Below, piece after piece: positions 17,431-26,345 of a DNA stretch of 64,000 bases. A program made the translations under genes and the position numbers. The stretch comes from GCA-2733415 sp049614485. GTDB taxonomy: Bacteria; Bacteroidota; Bacteroidia; Flavobacteriales; Flavobacteriaceae. Within the stretch, counting starts at the first letter, position 1. Each line of letters starts with the position of its first letter. The stretch is from the NCBI GenBank assembly GCA_049614485.1, contig JBMZDR010000003.1:75545-139544 (forward strand), given 5' to 3'. Below the pieces are notes generated by a model, which was not told the DNA's origin, did no database searches, and saw only the letters and a program-made list of their open reading frames with translations.

Positions 17431-19833
17431 ATGGCGAAAAAGAAAAAAGCGAAAGCACCTATTAAAACTTATAAGAAGTTTAAACTTCCAGAAATTACTT
17501 TAAACAAACAGCAGAAAAATATTCTTGGTGTTTTTTTAATTTTATTTGGCGTGCTAATGTGCATAGCTTTCATATCGTATCTTTTTACCTGGAAGGCAGA
17601 TCAAAGTGAAATAGGACATCTTTCGCGACATTCAAAAACAGAAAATATTGCCAATGTCTTTGGTGCTTCAATTTCACACTTCTTTATTTACAAAGGCTTT
17701 GGTGTAGCTTCACTTATTATTTCCTTTCTAATTAGCCTATCTGGTATCACTTTTTTACTGAACACTAAATTTGATCTATTAAAAAAACGATGGTTATGGG
17801 GTATGCTAGTTACCTTATGGTTATCTGTTTTCTTAGGCTTCTTTAACAGCTCTATTTTAAGCGGTACTATTGGTTTTGAAATTAATGATTACTTACAAGG
17901 TTACCTCGGTAAACTTGGCGCTGGAGTTTTATTATTCTTCTTTTTAATTACCTACTTCATCACCCGTTATAAAATAACATTTGATGTTATTGGTGATTTT
18001 TTCAATAAAACAAAAGAAACTATTCAAGAAGAAATTATTCCTCAAACAGAAGACACTCCTCTCTCTCAAGAGGCAACAGAAGAAGAGTTAATTTCTGAAT
18101 TTATATTAGAACACACTTCAACAGACACAACTACGGAAGATGAAAAATCATCCGAAATTGAATTAGCTACAGAAGAGAACACAACATCTTTGAATATTGA
18201 ACTACCAAAAGATGAAATTACAATTGACACTAATAATGATTCCTTAGCTATGCAAGTTGAAGTCATGGAAGAGGAAAAAACAATTACAGACAATTTATCA
18301 GACAAACTCGTAGAGGATTTTGGTGAATTTGACCCAACTTTAGAGCTAAGTAACTTTAAATTTCCTACAATTGACTTACTAAAAGATTATACCGGTGGAA
18401 AAGGAATTACTATAGATCAAGAAGAATTAGAAAACAATAAAAATCAAATTGTTACAACACTTAAAAATTACAAGATTGAAATTTCTAGTATAAAAGCTAC
18501 CGTTGGACCAACAGTAACCTTATATGAAATCATTCCAGAAGCAGGTGTTCGAATCTCCAAAATAAAAAATTTAGAGGACGACATAGCACTATCTTTAGCC
18601 GCATTAGGAATTAGGATTATTGCTCCAATGCCTGGTAAAGGAACTGTAGGTATAGAGGTGCCTAATAAAAAACCACAAATGGTTTCAATGCGTTCTGCTA
18701 TTGCCTCTAAAAACTTTCAAGAAGCGGAAATGCAATTACCAATTGCATTTGGTAAAACTATTAGCAATGAAACCTTGGTTGTAGATTTAGCCAAAATGCC
18801 CCATTTATTAATGGCCGGTGCAACAGGACAAGGTAAATCTGTAGGTTTAAACTGTATTTTAACATCCCTGCTTTACAAAAAGCACCCAGCAGAAGTCAAA
18901 TTTGTTTTAGTTGACCCTAAAAAGGTTGAATTAACATTATTTAATAAAATTGAACGCCACTATTTAGCTAAATTACCAGATAGCGAAGAGGCTATAATAA
19001 CTGATAACTCAAAAGTTATCAACACTTTAAACTCACTCTGTATTGAAATGGATAACCGCTATGAAATGCTTAAAAATGCATTTTGTAGAAACATTGTTGA
19101 ATACAACAAGAAGTTTAAAGCTCGTAAACTTAACCCTAATGACGGCCATAAGTTTTTACCATATATCGTATTAGTTGTTGATGAATTTGCAGATTTAATC
19201 ATGACAGCTGGTAAAGAAGTAGAGACACCAATTGCTCGGTTAGCCCAGTTAGCCAGAGCTATTGGAATACATTTAATTATTGCTACGCAACGTCCATCTG
19301 TTAACGTAATTACCGGTATGATTAAAGCCAATTTCCCAGCAAGAGTTGCCTTTAGAGTAATGACTGGTATTGATTCTAAAACCATTTTAGATACCGGAGG
19401 AGCAAATCAATTAATTGGCCGTGGTGACATGTTGTACACACAAGGAAATGAATTAATACGTATACAGTGTGCATTTGTTGACACCCCTGAGGTTGAAAAA
19501 ATCACTGATTTTATTGGTAGTCAAAAAGCTTACCCAGATGCTCATTTACTTCCTGAGTACGTAGGTGAAGATGGTGGCACGACTCTTGATAATAATATTT
19601 CAGACAGAGATAAGTTGTTCCGTGAAGCAGCAGAAGTATTAGTAACTGCTCAACAAGGATCAGCATCTTTATTGCAACGAAAATTAAAACTAGGATACAA
19701 TAGAGCCGGACGTTTAATAGATCAATTAGAGGCCGCTGGAATTGTAGGACCTTTTGAAGGGAGCAAGGCCAGACAAGTATTAGTACCAGATTTAGTTGCA
19801 CTAGACCAATTATTAGCAAACGAAAGTAATTAG
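17431..19833 (+). CDS. ftsK: DNA translocase FtsK/SpoIIIE
   Basis: 800 aa. Four to five N-terminal membrane helices (about 30-190), then an acidic Glu/Thr/Ser linker (about 200-300), the alpha/beta motor and a C-terminal winged-helix gamma domain. Walker A LLMAGATGQGKSVGLN and Walker B IVLVVDEFADL are clear, and the gamma domain reads SASLLQRKLKLGYNRAGRLI near 745. It pumps chromosomal DNA at the division septum and activates XerCD at dif. It begins a same-strand run dgkA-ftsK-lolA-lptF/G-ribBA with gaps of 6-20 bases. Confidence 0.95.
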   Translation: MAKKKKAKAPIKTYKKFKLPEITLNKQQKNILGVFLILFGVLMCIAFISYLFTWKADQSEIGHLSRHSKTENIANVFGASISHFFIYKGFGVASLIISFLISLSGITFLLNTKFDLLKKRWLWGMLVTLWLSVFLGFFNSSILSGTIGFEINDYLQGYLGKLGAGVLLFFFLITYFITRYKITFDVIGDFFNKTKETIQEEIIPQTEDTPLSQEATEEELISEFILEHTSTDTTTEDEKSSEIELATEENTTSLNIELPKDEITIDTNNDSLAMQVEVMEEEKTITDNLSDKLVEDFGEFDPTLELSNFKFPTIDLLKDYTGGKGITIDQEELENNKNQIVTTLKNYKIEISSIKATVGPTVTLYEIIPEAGVRISKIKNLEDDIALSLAALGIRIIAPMPGKGTVGIEVPNKKPQMVSMRSAIASKNFQEAEMQLPIAFGKTISNETLVVDLAKMPHLLMAGATGQGKSVGLNCILTSLLYKKHPAEVKFVLVDPKKVELTLFNKIERHYLAKLPDSEEAIITDNSKVINTLNSLCIEMDNRYEMLKNAFCRNIVEYNKKFKARKLNPNDGHKFLPYIVLVVDEFADLIMTAGKEVETPIARLAQLARAIGIHLIIATQRPSVNVITGMIKANFPARVAFRVMTGIDSKTILDTGGANQLIGRGDMLYTQGNELIRIQCAFVDTPEVEKITDFIGSQKAYPDAHLLPEYVGEDGGTTLDNNISDRDKLFREAAEVLVTAQQGSASLLQRKLKLGYNRAGRLIDQLEAAGIVGPFEGSKARQVLVPDLVALDQLLANESN

Positions 19834-19840
19834 AAAAAAA

Positions 19841-20476
19841 ATGAAAAAGTATTTAGTTATCATTATCACATTAATTAGTTCAATTAGTTTTTCTCAAAAC
19901 GCTGCTAAAGCTAAACAGTATTTAGAAGACGTCTCTAAAAATGTAAAAAACTATAAAAATATCAGTATCGATTTTAAATACAGTTTAAAAAACGAAGCTG
20001 AAAACATTGAACAGAACACAAAAGGAAACGTGTATTTAAAAGGTGAAAACTACCTTTTAAACTTAATGGGCGTTACCAGATTACACGATGGTAAAAAATC
20101 ATACACTATTAATAGTGAAGATGAAGAAATAACTATTACCAATTCATCAGATGAAGATACTGAAGCTATAACACCTTCTAAAATGCTAACATTTTATAAA
20201 GAAGGGTATACATACGCTTGGGATAAAAAACTACCCATTAAAGGCCGTTCTATACAATATATAAAACTTACCCCTATTGACAGTAACTCAGAAATTAAAT
20301 ATGTATTATTAGGTATTGATACAAGTACTAAAAACATCTACAATTTAATAGAGAACGGAAAAAATGGTACCGTAACAACATTAACTGTTAATAGTTTTAA
20401 AACAAACCAACCTTTATCAGAAAGTTTATTTATTTTTGACCGAAATAAATATAGCGATTACTATATAAATGAGTAA
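19841..20476 (+). CDS. Outer-membrane lipoprotein carrier protein LolA-like
   Basis: 211 aa with a signal peptide (MKKYLVIIITLISSISFSQN). A beta-rich LolA-like sequence follows, with FKYSLKNEAE, KGNVYLKGENYLLNLMG and SLFIFDRNKY near the C-terminus. The family carries lipoproteins across the periplasm from LolCDE to the outer membrane. It lies 7 bases after ftsK and 6 bases before the LptF/G gene, an arrangement common in Flavobacteriaceae that links lipoprotein and LPS export. Confidence 0.87.
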   Translation: MKKYLVIIITLISSISFSQNAAKAKQYLEDVSKNVKNYKNISIDFKYSLKNEAENIEQNTKGNVYLKGENYLLNLMGVTRLHDGKKSYTINSEDEEITITNSSDEDTEAITPSKMLTFYKEGYTYAWDKKLPIKGRSIQYIKLTPIDSNSEIKYVLLGIDTSTKNIYNLIENGKNGTVTTLTVNSFKTNQPLSESLFIFDRNKYSDYYINE

Positions 20477-20482
20477 CTGATC

Positions 20483-22003
20483 TTGAAAATACTTGACCGA
20501 TATATTCTGACTACCTTTTTAAAAACCTTTTTTAGTGTTTTTACAATCCTTATATTTATTTTCATATTACAATCAGTGTGGCTTTTTGTAAAAGAATTAG
20601 CTGGTAAAGATTTAGATTTAATAATTATTTTTAAGTTTTTAGTTTACCTACTCCCTACCCTAGTTCCGTTAATACTGCCGCTTACCATATTGTTAACCTC
20701 TATAATGATTTTCGGTAATTTTGCCGAAAATTATGAGTTTGCTGCAATGAAATCATCTGGTATCTCATTGCAACGTGCTATGAGAGGTATTTCAGTATTT
20801 ATTTTGCTATTGAGTATTATAACATTCTTTTTTGCAAATAATGTTATTCCTTGGGGTGAATACGAATCTCGTAACTTAAGACGAAATATTGCACAATTAA
20901 CCCCCGCTATGGCTATTGCAGAAGGTCAATTTAACACTATAGGAGATGTCACAATAAAGGTTGATGAAAAATCAGGCGAAAATGGTAATCATTTAAAAAA
21001 CGTTGTTTTATTCAAAAAAGAAGGGAACAAAAACAACACGGTAATAAAAGCGAAAACAGGTGTGTTAATTTCCAGTGAACAGTCAAATATTTTACAACTT
21101 GTTTTGTTTAACGGAAATTATTACCACGATATCAACTCACGTGACCCAAAAAAAAGACGAAAAACACCGCATGCTAAAAGTTCTTTTGAAAAATACACTA
21201 TGAATCTTGATTTATCAGATTTAAACAAGGTAGACTTAGAAGAAAAAGGTAAAGGTGTTAGTTATAGAATGCTAAAAATTAATGAACTTATCCCAACCAT
21301 TGATTCTTTAGAACAAAAAATCACTACAGAAAACAATAAGGAAATTGATAATTTATATTTTGGTTTAGGGCTTCAAAAACGAGTTAAAAAATCAGCTATT
21401 ATTAATAAAAATATTGAAGGCAAATTAGAACTTAGTGACAAATTAGTCGCTAAGCGTAAAAAAGTAAGCAAAAAAGAAAATAAAAAAAAGGACACCTCAT
21501 TTTACAAAGGTGACGTGCTAAACTTATTTACTAATAAAGAAAAAACAAACATCATTAAATACGCTATAAGCAGTAGCGCTACAGCATACAAGCAAATTGA
21601 AAACAGAGAAAAAAACCAACTTCTTAAAATATCAAATCTAAATCAACATAAAATGGCACTGCAAAAAAAGTTTGCATTAGCTGTGTCATGTTTTTTATTA
21701 TTTTTTGTTGGCGCACCTTTAGGCGCTATTATAAGAAAAGGTGGTATGGGACTCCCTATGGTTATTGCCATAATACTATTCCTTTCATATTGGTTTATTG
21801 GTATGTTTGCAGAAAATAGTGCTGAAAAAGGTGCTATCTCTACATTCTTAGGAGCCTGGCTATCTACAATAATTATGTTGCCACTAGGTATTATGTTAAC
21901 TAAAAACGCAACTTCAGACAAAGGAATAGTTAGTACAGATGGAATTACGCTATTTTTTAGTAAAATTTGGAGTAAAATAACAAAAGAGAAAAAAGAACAA
22001 TAA
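20483..22003 (+). CDS. LptF/LptG-family LPS-export permease
   Basis: 506 aa. Three N-terminal helices (about 8-30, 55-80, 98-120) and three C-terminal helices (about 390-470) flank a periplasmic domain, the YjgP/YjgQ architecture. The sequence LKILDRYILTTFLKTFFSVF at the start and FGNFAENYEFAAMKSSGIS (coupling helix) are family-typical. It extracts LPS from the inner membrane with LptB. The periplasmic domain has a Lys/Glu-rich insertion at about 265-370. The start is TTG at 20483, since no ATG precedes the conserved N-terminus. Confidence 0.9.
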   Translation: MKILDRYILTTFLKTFFSVFTILIFIFILQSVWLFVKELAGKDLDLIIIFKFLVYLLPTLVPLILPLTILLTSIMIFGNFAENYEFAAMKSSGISLQRAMRGISVFILLLSIITFFFANNVIPWGEYESRNLRRNIAQLTPAMAIAEGQFNTIGDVTIKVDEKSGENGNHLKNVVLFKKEGNKNNTVIKAKTGVLISSEQSNILQLVLFNGNYYHDINSRDPKKRRKTPHAKSSFEKYTMNLDLSDLNKVDLEEKGKGVSYRMLKINELIPTIDSLEQKITTENNKEIDNLYFGLGLQKRVKKSAIINKNIEGKLELSDKLVAKRKKVSKKENKKKDTSFYKGDVLNLFTNKEKTNIIKYAISSSATAYKQIENREKNQLLKISNLNQHKMALQKKFALAVSCFLLFFVGAPLGAIIRKGGMGLPMVIAIILFLSYWFIGMFAENSAEKGAISTFLGAWLSTIIMLPLGIMLTKNATSDKGIVSTDGITLFFSKIWSKITKEKKEQ

Positions 22004-22023
22004 TTCTTTTATTATATATAATA

Positions 22024-23172
22024 ATGAGCACACTAAAGAAAAATACCGAAACACAATTAGACAGTATCCATGATGCAATAGAAGATATCCGTCAAGGAAA
22101 AGTAATTATTGTTGTTGATGACGAAGACAGAGAAAATGAAGGTGATTTTCTAGCTGCTGCTGAAATGGTAACTCCTGAAATGATTAATTTCATGGCCACA
22201 CATGGTAGAGGGTTAATATGCGCACCATTAACAGAATCTAGATGTAATGAATTAAAGCTAAACATGATGACTAGCAACAGTTCTGACCCGATGGAAACAG
22301 CATTTACTATTTCTGTAGATTTAAATGGGAAAGGCGTTACAACTGGTATTTCTGCAAGCGACAGAGCATTAACCATTCAAGCTCTAGTAGAGAAAGACAC
22401 AAAAGCACACGATTTAAACAGACCTGGACATATTTTTCCCTTAAAAGCTAAAACAGGTGGTGTATTACGTAGAACTGGACATACTGAAGCAGCTATAGAT
22501 TTCGCACGTTTAGCAGGCTTAAAGCCCGCAGGTGTAATTGTCGAAATTATGAATGAAGATGGTTCTATGGCGCGCTTACCACAATTGTTAGACGTTGCTA
22601 AAAAGTTTGATTTAAAAATTGTTTCCATAGAAGATTTAGTTGCCTATAGAATGGAACACGACTCTTTAATCCAGAAGAAAGAAGATTTTGAAATTAAAAC
22701 GCGTTTTGGAGATTATAGAATTAGAGCCTATAAACAAACAACAAATAATCAAGTTCATATTGCATTAACAAAAGGCACATGGACGGAAGATGAGGCGGTA
22801 ACTGTACGTGTTACCTCTACCCTAGTAAACAATGATATTTTAGACACATTAACCTTTAATACTGATAAAAAATTAGATAATATTTTTCAATTGATTAACA
22901 AATCAAATAAAGGTGCTTATGTATTTATTAACCAAGAAAGCCCATCATTAAATATTCTTAATCGCTTAGAACAATTAAAGAAAAATCAAGGTGATGGAGA
23001 AATTAGAGCTCCGAGAATTAAAATGGATGTTAAAGATTTTGGAATTGGTGCCCAAATATTGCATGATTTAGGCATACATAAATTAAATTTAATTTCTAAT
23101 GCCAGCGAACATAAAAAACGTGTTGGTATTATTGGCTATGGTTTAGAAATAGTTGATTACACAACGTACTAA
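22024..23172 (+). CDS. ribB: 3,4-dihydroxy-2-butanone-4-phosphate synthase with degenerate GTP cyclohydrolase II-like domain
   Basis: 382 aa. Residues 10-210 are a complete RibB domain: VDDEDRENEGDFLAAAE, FMATHGRGLICAPLT, TGISASDRALTI, RPGHIFPLKAK and GHTEAAIDFARLAGL. It makes the four-carbon riboflavin precursor from ribulose-5-phosphate. The C-terminal half (about 220-382) aligns in position with GTP cyclohydrolase II but lacks the Cys ligands and the SxC..GD.xxxxxCDCG pattern (VRVTSTLVNNDILDTLTF instead), so it is unlikely to be active for RibA. A riboflavin operon is not nearby. It is the last gene of the ftsK run, before a bidirectional terminator. Confidence 0.9.
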   Translation: MSTLKKNTETQLDSIHDAIEDIRQGKVIIVVDDEDRENEGDFLAAAEMVTPEMINFMATHGRGLICAPLTESRCNELKLNMMTSNSSDPMETAFTISVDLNGKGVTTGISASDRALTIQALVEKDTKAHDLNRPGHIFPLKAKTGGVLRRTGHTEAAIDFARLAGLKPAGVIVEIMNEDGSMARLPQLLDVAKKFDLKIVSIEDLVAYRMEHDSLIQKKEDFEIKTRFGDYRIRAYKQTTNNQVHIALTKGTWTEDEAVTVRVTSTLVNNDILDTLTFNTDKKLDNIFQLINKSNKGAYVFINQESPSLNILNRLEQLKKNQGDGEIRAPRIKMDVKDFGIGAQILHDLGIHKLNLISNASEHKKRVGIIGYGLEIVDYTTY

Positions 23173-23185
23173 TAATTGTTATTGA

Positions 23186-23219
23186 CAAAAAAAAGCCACT
23201 CAAATGAGTGGCTTTTTTT
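23186..23219. terminator. Bidirectional rho-independent terminator
   Basis: Stem GCCACTCA / TGAGTGGC with 2-base loop and A/T runs, between ribB (+) and the secreted-protein operon (-). The hairpin core is identical to that at 25778-25809. Confidence 0.9.
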
Positions 23220-23237
23220 ATTTTAAATTAATGCATA

Positions 23238-24086
23238 TTAATAATAATAGTGCGCAATAATTTGTAATTCATCACTACTACCTGACCCTAAATACATTTT
23301 TGCAGCTCCAGAACCTACAGTAGACCCTACAGCAATTTGCCCAGCAAACATAGCGTAATATGTTCCTGGACCTAATTTCACATAATCAGATCCTGTATTT
23401 TGAAAATTTTCATGCTCACCATGTTTTTTATGGCCATTATTATAAAATTGTCCATTTATAGCTAGCAAACCTCCAACTTCAGTACAACCACCAGAGTTTG
23501 AGGCAATACACCAAGGTCCTGAATTAATAAAATTACCATCTACATCTGTTAAAATGTTCTCATACAAACCTGTGCCAGGGTTAAATTTTTTAAAATAAAG
23601 ACCTGTTTGTACTATTCTAGCTCTGTTATCTTCTATTCTTCCTGTAGAATTAATTTCTACCGACCATGATATTGAATAATTCACTTCCACAATTGCATTT
23701 TTAGTCAAGGTAAATATTGACCCAGGAATATCGTTTTGAACACCAGTTGCGGTATACCCATTTCCACCTCCTGTTTGTAATATCTGATTCACTGTAGCAC
23801 CAGATGTATTATTACCATCAACCAAATAATTTTCAAAATCTATTAAAAGCTCTATAGTTTCTGAAGAACTCCCTAAAACCAAATCACCTTCTGCATCTGC
23901 ATAAACTCGTGTTGAAGAACCTACACCTAAATTATCAACATTATTTGCGGTACTCAACCCTTCAATCCGAACACTTTCTGTAGCTCCTGCTATATGTAAT
24001 TCTTGAACTGGAGTTGTAGTATTAACCCCTACTTGTGCTAACAGAGAAATTGTAGATAACATGTATATACATATAATATTTTTCAT
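23238..24086 (-). CDS. Secreted protein of unknown function, type C of paralogous triplet 1
   Basis: 282 aa with signal peptide (MKNIICIYMLSTISLLAQ). Mature N-terminus VGVNTTTPVQELHIAG is a flavobacterial repeat-like head segment, followed by SVRIEGLSTANN and YADAEGDLVLG. The rest is beta-rich, with DYVKLGPGTYYAMFAGQ near the end and terminal AHYYY. Not recognised as an enzyme and no T9SS C-terminal signal is evident. It is the third gene of a three-gene operon and is clearly paralogous to the protein at 54486-55307 (same ends, VKLGPGTY, AHYY). Gap to the upstream gene is 11 bases. Confidence 0.8.
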   Translation of the reverse strand: MKNIICIYMLSTISLLAQVGVNTTTPVQELHIAGATESVRIEGLSTANNVDNLGVGSSTRVYADAEGDLVLGSSSETIELLIDFENYLVDGNNTSGATVNQILQTGGGNGYTATGVQNDIPGSIFTLTKNAIVEVNYSISWSVEINSTGRIEDNRARIVQTGLYFKKFNPGTGLYENILTDVDGNFINSGPWCIASNSGGCTEVGGLLAINGQFYNNGHKKHGEHENFQNTGSDYVKLGPGTYYAMFAGQIAVGSTVGSGAAKMYLGSGSSDELQIIAHYYY

Positions 24087-24097
24087 ACTAATTAAGT

Positions 24098-24868
24098 TTA
24101 GTTATATACTCTAATTTTTAAATAATCTTTTGTTCCTCCAAAACCAACACTGGTATAGCTCATAGCTGAATCATTTACTACGCCATAAAAAATTATACTA
24201 TGATTTCCTGGCGGTAAGGTTAAGTATCCTTGACTATTCATATACGGATATCCTATGGTTCCCCCTGGGTATGTTGAATACATTTGTGCTTTTTGTCCAT
24301 ATTTTTTTGACATTTCTGTAGGTGAAAGCCCATCTGAATCAATATCAATTCTAAAGTATGTAAATACTGTTGATGTTTCACCTCCAACAGTATAAACTGC
24401 AGGAGGACCAGCTTGCATATCATTTCCGGCAATTACAATTGTTACCCCATACTTTACTTCAATTAAAGCTGTTTGCGGAATAGTTAATGGTAAAGAAACT
24501 ATTTGCCCTTCAGCCGTAGATGCTCCAACAGGGTTGTTAACAACAGTTCCAGAGCCAGAGAAACCTAACGGATTATATGGATCATCTGGAATAAAATCTG
24601 GAATATCTAACAGAAAATTTAACGGCTCTACACCTGAAGTACCATAACCAGAATCCAAAGTTAAATCACCATTACCGTCAACAAATACTGGAGATATTTT
24701 AACGCCATCATTAAATGTGGCACTATTTACTGAGTTTAACTTTTCTATTCTAATGGTAGAATTTGAACCCGCAATATGCAATTCTTTTTGTGGGTTTGTT
24801 GTACCTATCCCCACTTGCCCAAACACTAAGGTACTTGCTAATAAAAATATGTAACTGATATGTTTCAT
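24098..24868 (-). CDS. Secreted protein of unknown function, type B of paralogous triplet 1
   Basis: 256 aa from the ATG at 24868 (a GTG one codon upstream is less likely). Signal peptide MKHISYIFLLASTLVFGQ, then VGIGTTNPQKELHIAGSNST and IRIEKLNSVN. Beta-rich remainder with EPLNFLLDIPDFIPD, ALIEVKYGVTI, DIDSDGLSPTEMSKKYG and C-terminal GFGGTKDYLKIRVYN. Function unknown. Its paralog is 55318-56082, which shares EPLNFLINIPNFVP, AAELSKVYG and GFGGSSDYLKIRIYN. Middle gene of the operon, 21 bases after the type A gene. Confidence 0.8.
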   Translation of the reverse strand: MKHISYIFLLASTLVFGQVGIGTTNPQKELHIAGSNSTIRIEKLNSVNSATFNDGVKISPVFVDGNGDLTLDSGYGTSGVEPLNFLLDIPDFIPDDPYNPLGFSGSGTVVNNPVGASTAEGQIVSLPLTIPQTALIEVKYGVTIVIAGNDMQAGPPAVYTVGGETSTVFTYFRIDIDSDGLSPTEMSKKYGQKAQMYSTYPGGTIGYPYMNSQGYLTLPPGNHSIIFYGVVNDSAMSYTSVGFGGTKDYLKIRVYN

Positions 24869-24889
24869 CACCGTGACTAATTTAAGGGA

Positions 24890-25630
24890 TTAATGTAATC
24901 TGAAAAAAATAGAATCGTTGCCAGTAGCAAATTCAACATAAGTTGACTGCACATTAGCTAAACCTGTAGGCGGCCCACCTGAACCCTTAGTATTTGATGA
25001 CACTTCACCAAAAAAACTAATTGTATATGACCCTGCAGCAGGTAATATTATATAACAGGTACTTGCATTAAACATTGAACCTGGAACACTATTTACTGAA
25101 CCACTGTAATAACATTTTGATGCTGGACCATAACGTCTAGACAGACCAGACACTTTAAAATATGTAGATATTCGTCTTGCTACACGCTCAGTAATTACTG
25201 TTTTTAAAGCAGTTTCATAAACATCAAAACTTAAATTATATTTCACTTCTAATATGGTTGGTCTATTTATAGCAATTGTATATGACGTTATTTGAGTTTC
25301 TTCTTTACCATCTGCATCAGTAGGCAACAATGTAACTGACGAACCTGGTAATACTGTATTATCTAAAGCATCTGAGTCTTCACTATTGTATAACGGTACT
25401 AATTCTAACGTAAAATCACCTTTATCATCCACATACAAAGGAAAAGTGTTGTTTGTTAAGTCCGAATCTCCATCTACATCACCTCCGTTAAACTCATTGT
25501 TTATTTCATTAAGACTTTCAACACGCAAAGAACCAGTTGAAGAAGCTATGTGCAACTTTTGTTGCGGACTATTTGTTCCAATCCCAACTCCTTGTTGTGA
25601 AAAAGCTAAAGATGAACACACCAAACACAC
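24890..25630 (-). CDS. Secreted protein of unknown function, type A of paralogous triplet 1; start codon unclear
   Basis: At least 246 aa. The only standard start is GTG at 25630, which gives a signal sequence without a basic n-region (MCLVCSSLAFSQ). The frame stays open upstream to a TGA at 25652-25654 and adds hydrophobic residues (INLFYV), so the original start may have been lost or a non-standard ATT is used. Mature part: GVGIGTNSPQQKLHIASSTG, LRVESLNEINNEFNGG, YVDDKGDFTLEL, RRYGPASKCYY. Paralog at 56096-56833. First gene of the triplet. Confidence 0.72.
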   Translation of the reverse strand: MCLVCSSLAFSQQGVGIGTNSPQQKLHIASSTGSLRVESLNEINNEFNGGDVDGDSDLTNNTFPLYVDDKGDFTLELVPLYNSEDSDALDNTVLPGSSVTLLPTDADGKEETQITSYTIAINRPTILEVKYNLSFDVYETALKTVITERVARRISTYFKVSGLSRRYGPASKCYYSGSVNSVPGSMFNASTCYIILPAAGSYTISFFGEVSSNTKGSGGPPTGLANVQSTYVEFATGNDSIFFRLH

Positions 25631-25777
25631 GTAAAATAAATTAATAATAAATCAATTATATATACCAATATATGTAAATTCAACAACAAATTAACTGTTT
25701 ATATGATAAACACATATGAAATACATGTTTTTACTGATGAAATGTAATTTCGTTAACTATTTAAGGGTTTTTAATAC

Positions 25778-25809
25778 AAAAAAAAAGCCACTCAAATGAG
25801 TGGCTTTTT
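25778..25809 (-). terminator. Terminator of the thioredoxin-family gene
   Basis: Stem GCCACTCA / TGAGTGGC with A and T runs. On the minus strand it lies just after the stop at 25832. Same hairpin core as at 1023-1055 and 23186-23219. Confidence 0.85.
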
Positions 25810-25831
25810 AAATTACGTACTGTAACAATCT

Positions 25832-26281
25832 TTAATTCAGAACCTTATCAACAAATTCATAATGATAGCGCGTATCTCTACCTGCATTATACCCTTTTAT
25901 TTTATCAATTATATTTCCTTTATAATCTAAGGCTATTAATGTTGGTAATGAACGAACTTCATATTCAGAGTTTAATTTTTTATTCGCTGTTGCCTGTTGT
26001 GCTGATACCAAATCTTTATTCCTTGGAAAATCAACTAACAATAAAACGAAATCTCTTGATTTGGCTTTAAACTTTGGAGAGTTAAAAAAGTCTTTCTTAA
26101 GTAATTTACAAGGCGGACACCAATCACTACCTGTAAATAACACTAAAATGGGTTTATTCTCCTGTTTTGCTTTCACTTTTGCTTTTTCAAAATTTGTCTC
26201 CCAACTAAGCTCAGCGTCTTTTTGTTGTCCATAAATAAATGCTGAAGCAAACAACACTATTATTATAAAAAAATTCTTCAT
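25832..26281 (-). CDS. Secreted thioredoxin-family protein
   Basis: 149 aa with signal peptide (MKNFFIIIVLFASAFIYGQQ). Thioredoxin fold with FTGSDWCPPCKLLKKDF (CPPC at about 55-58) and the cis-Pro region RSLPTLIALD. Family members (thioredoxin_7-like) act as periplasmic thiol-disulfide reductases or chaperone-like redox proteins. No partner gene is adjacent. Monocistronic, with a terminator directly downstream. Confidence 0.88.
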   Translation of the reverse strand: MKNFFIIIVLFASAFIYGQQKDAELSWETNFEKAKVKAKQENKPILVLFTGSDWCPPCKLLKKDFFNSPKFKAKSRDFVLLLVDFPRNKDLVSAQQATANKKLNSEYEVRSLPTLIALDYKGNIIDKIKGYNAGRDTRYHYEFVDKVLN

Positions 26282-26345
26282 CTACTATTTCTTTTTTATA
26301 TACGATTATCAACCTTATTACATAGCATCAAATACCTTACCAAGT

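Noticed and set aside
22004..22023. FMN riboswitch upstream of ribB
   Set aside because: Only 20 bases separate it from the LptF/G gene and no conserved FMN aptamer is present.
23238..25630. Phage tail-fibre genes (head-like 'GVGTTTP..LHI' start)
   Set aside because: Each has a Sec signal peptide and no phage neighbours. Secreted cell proteins are more likely.
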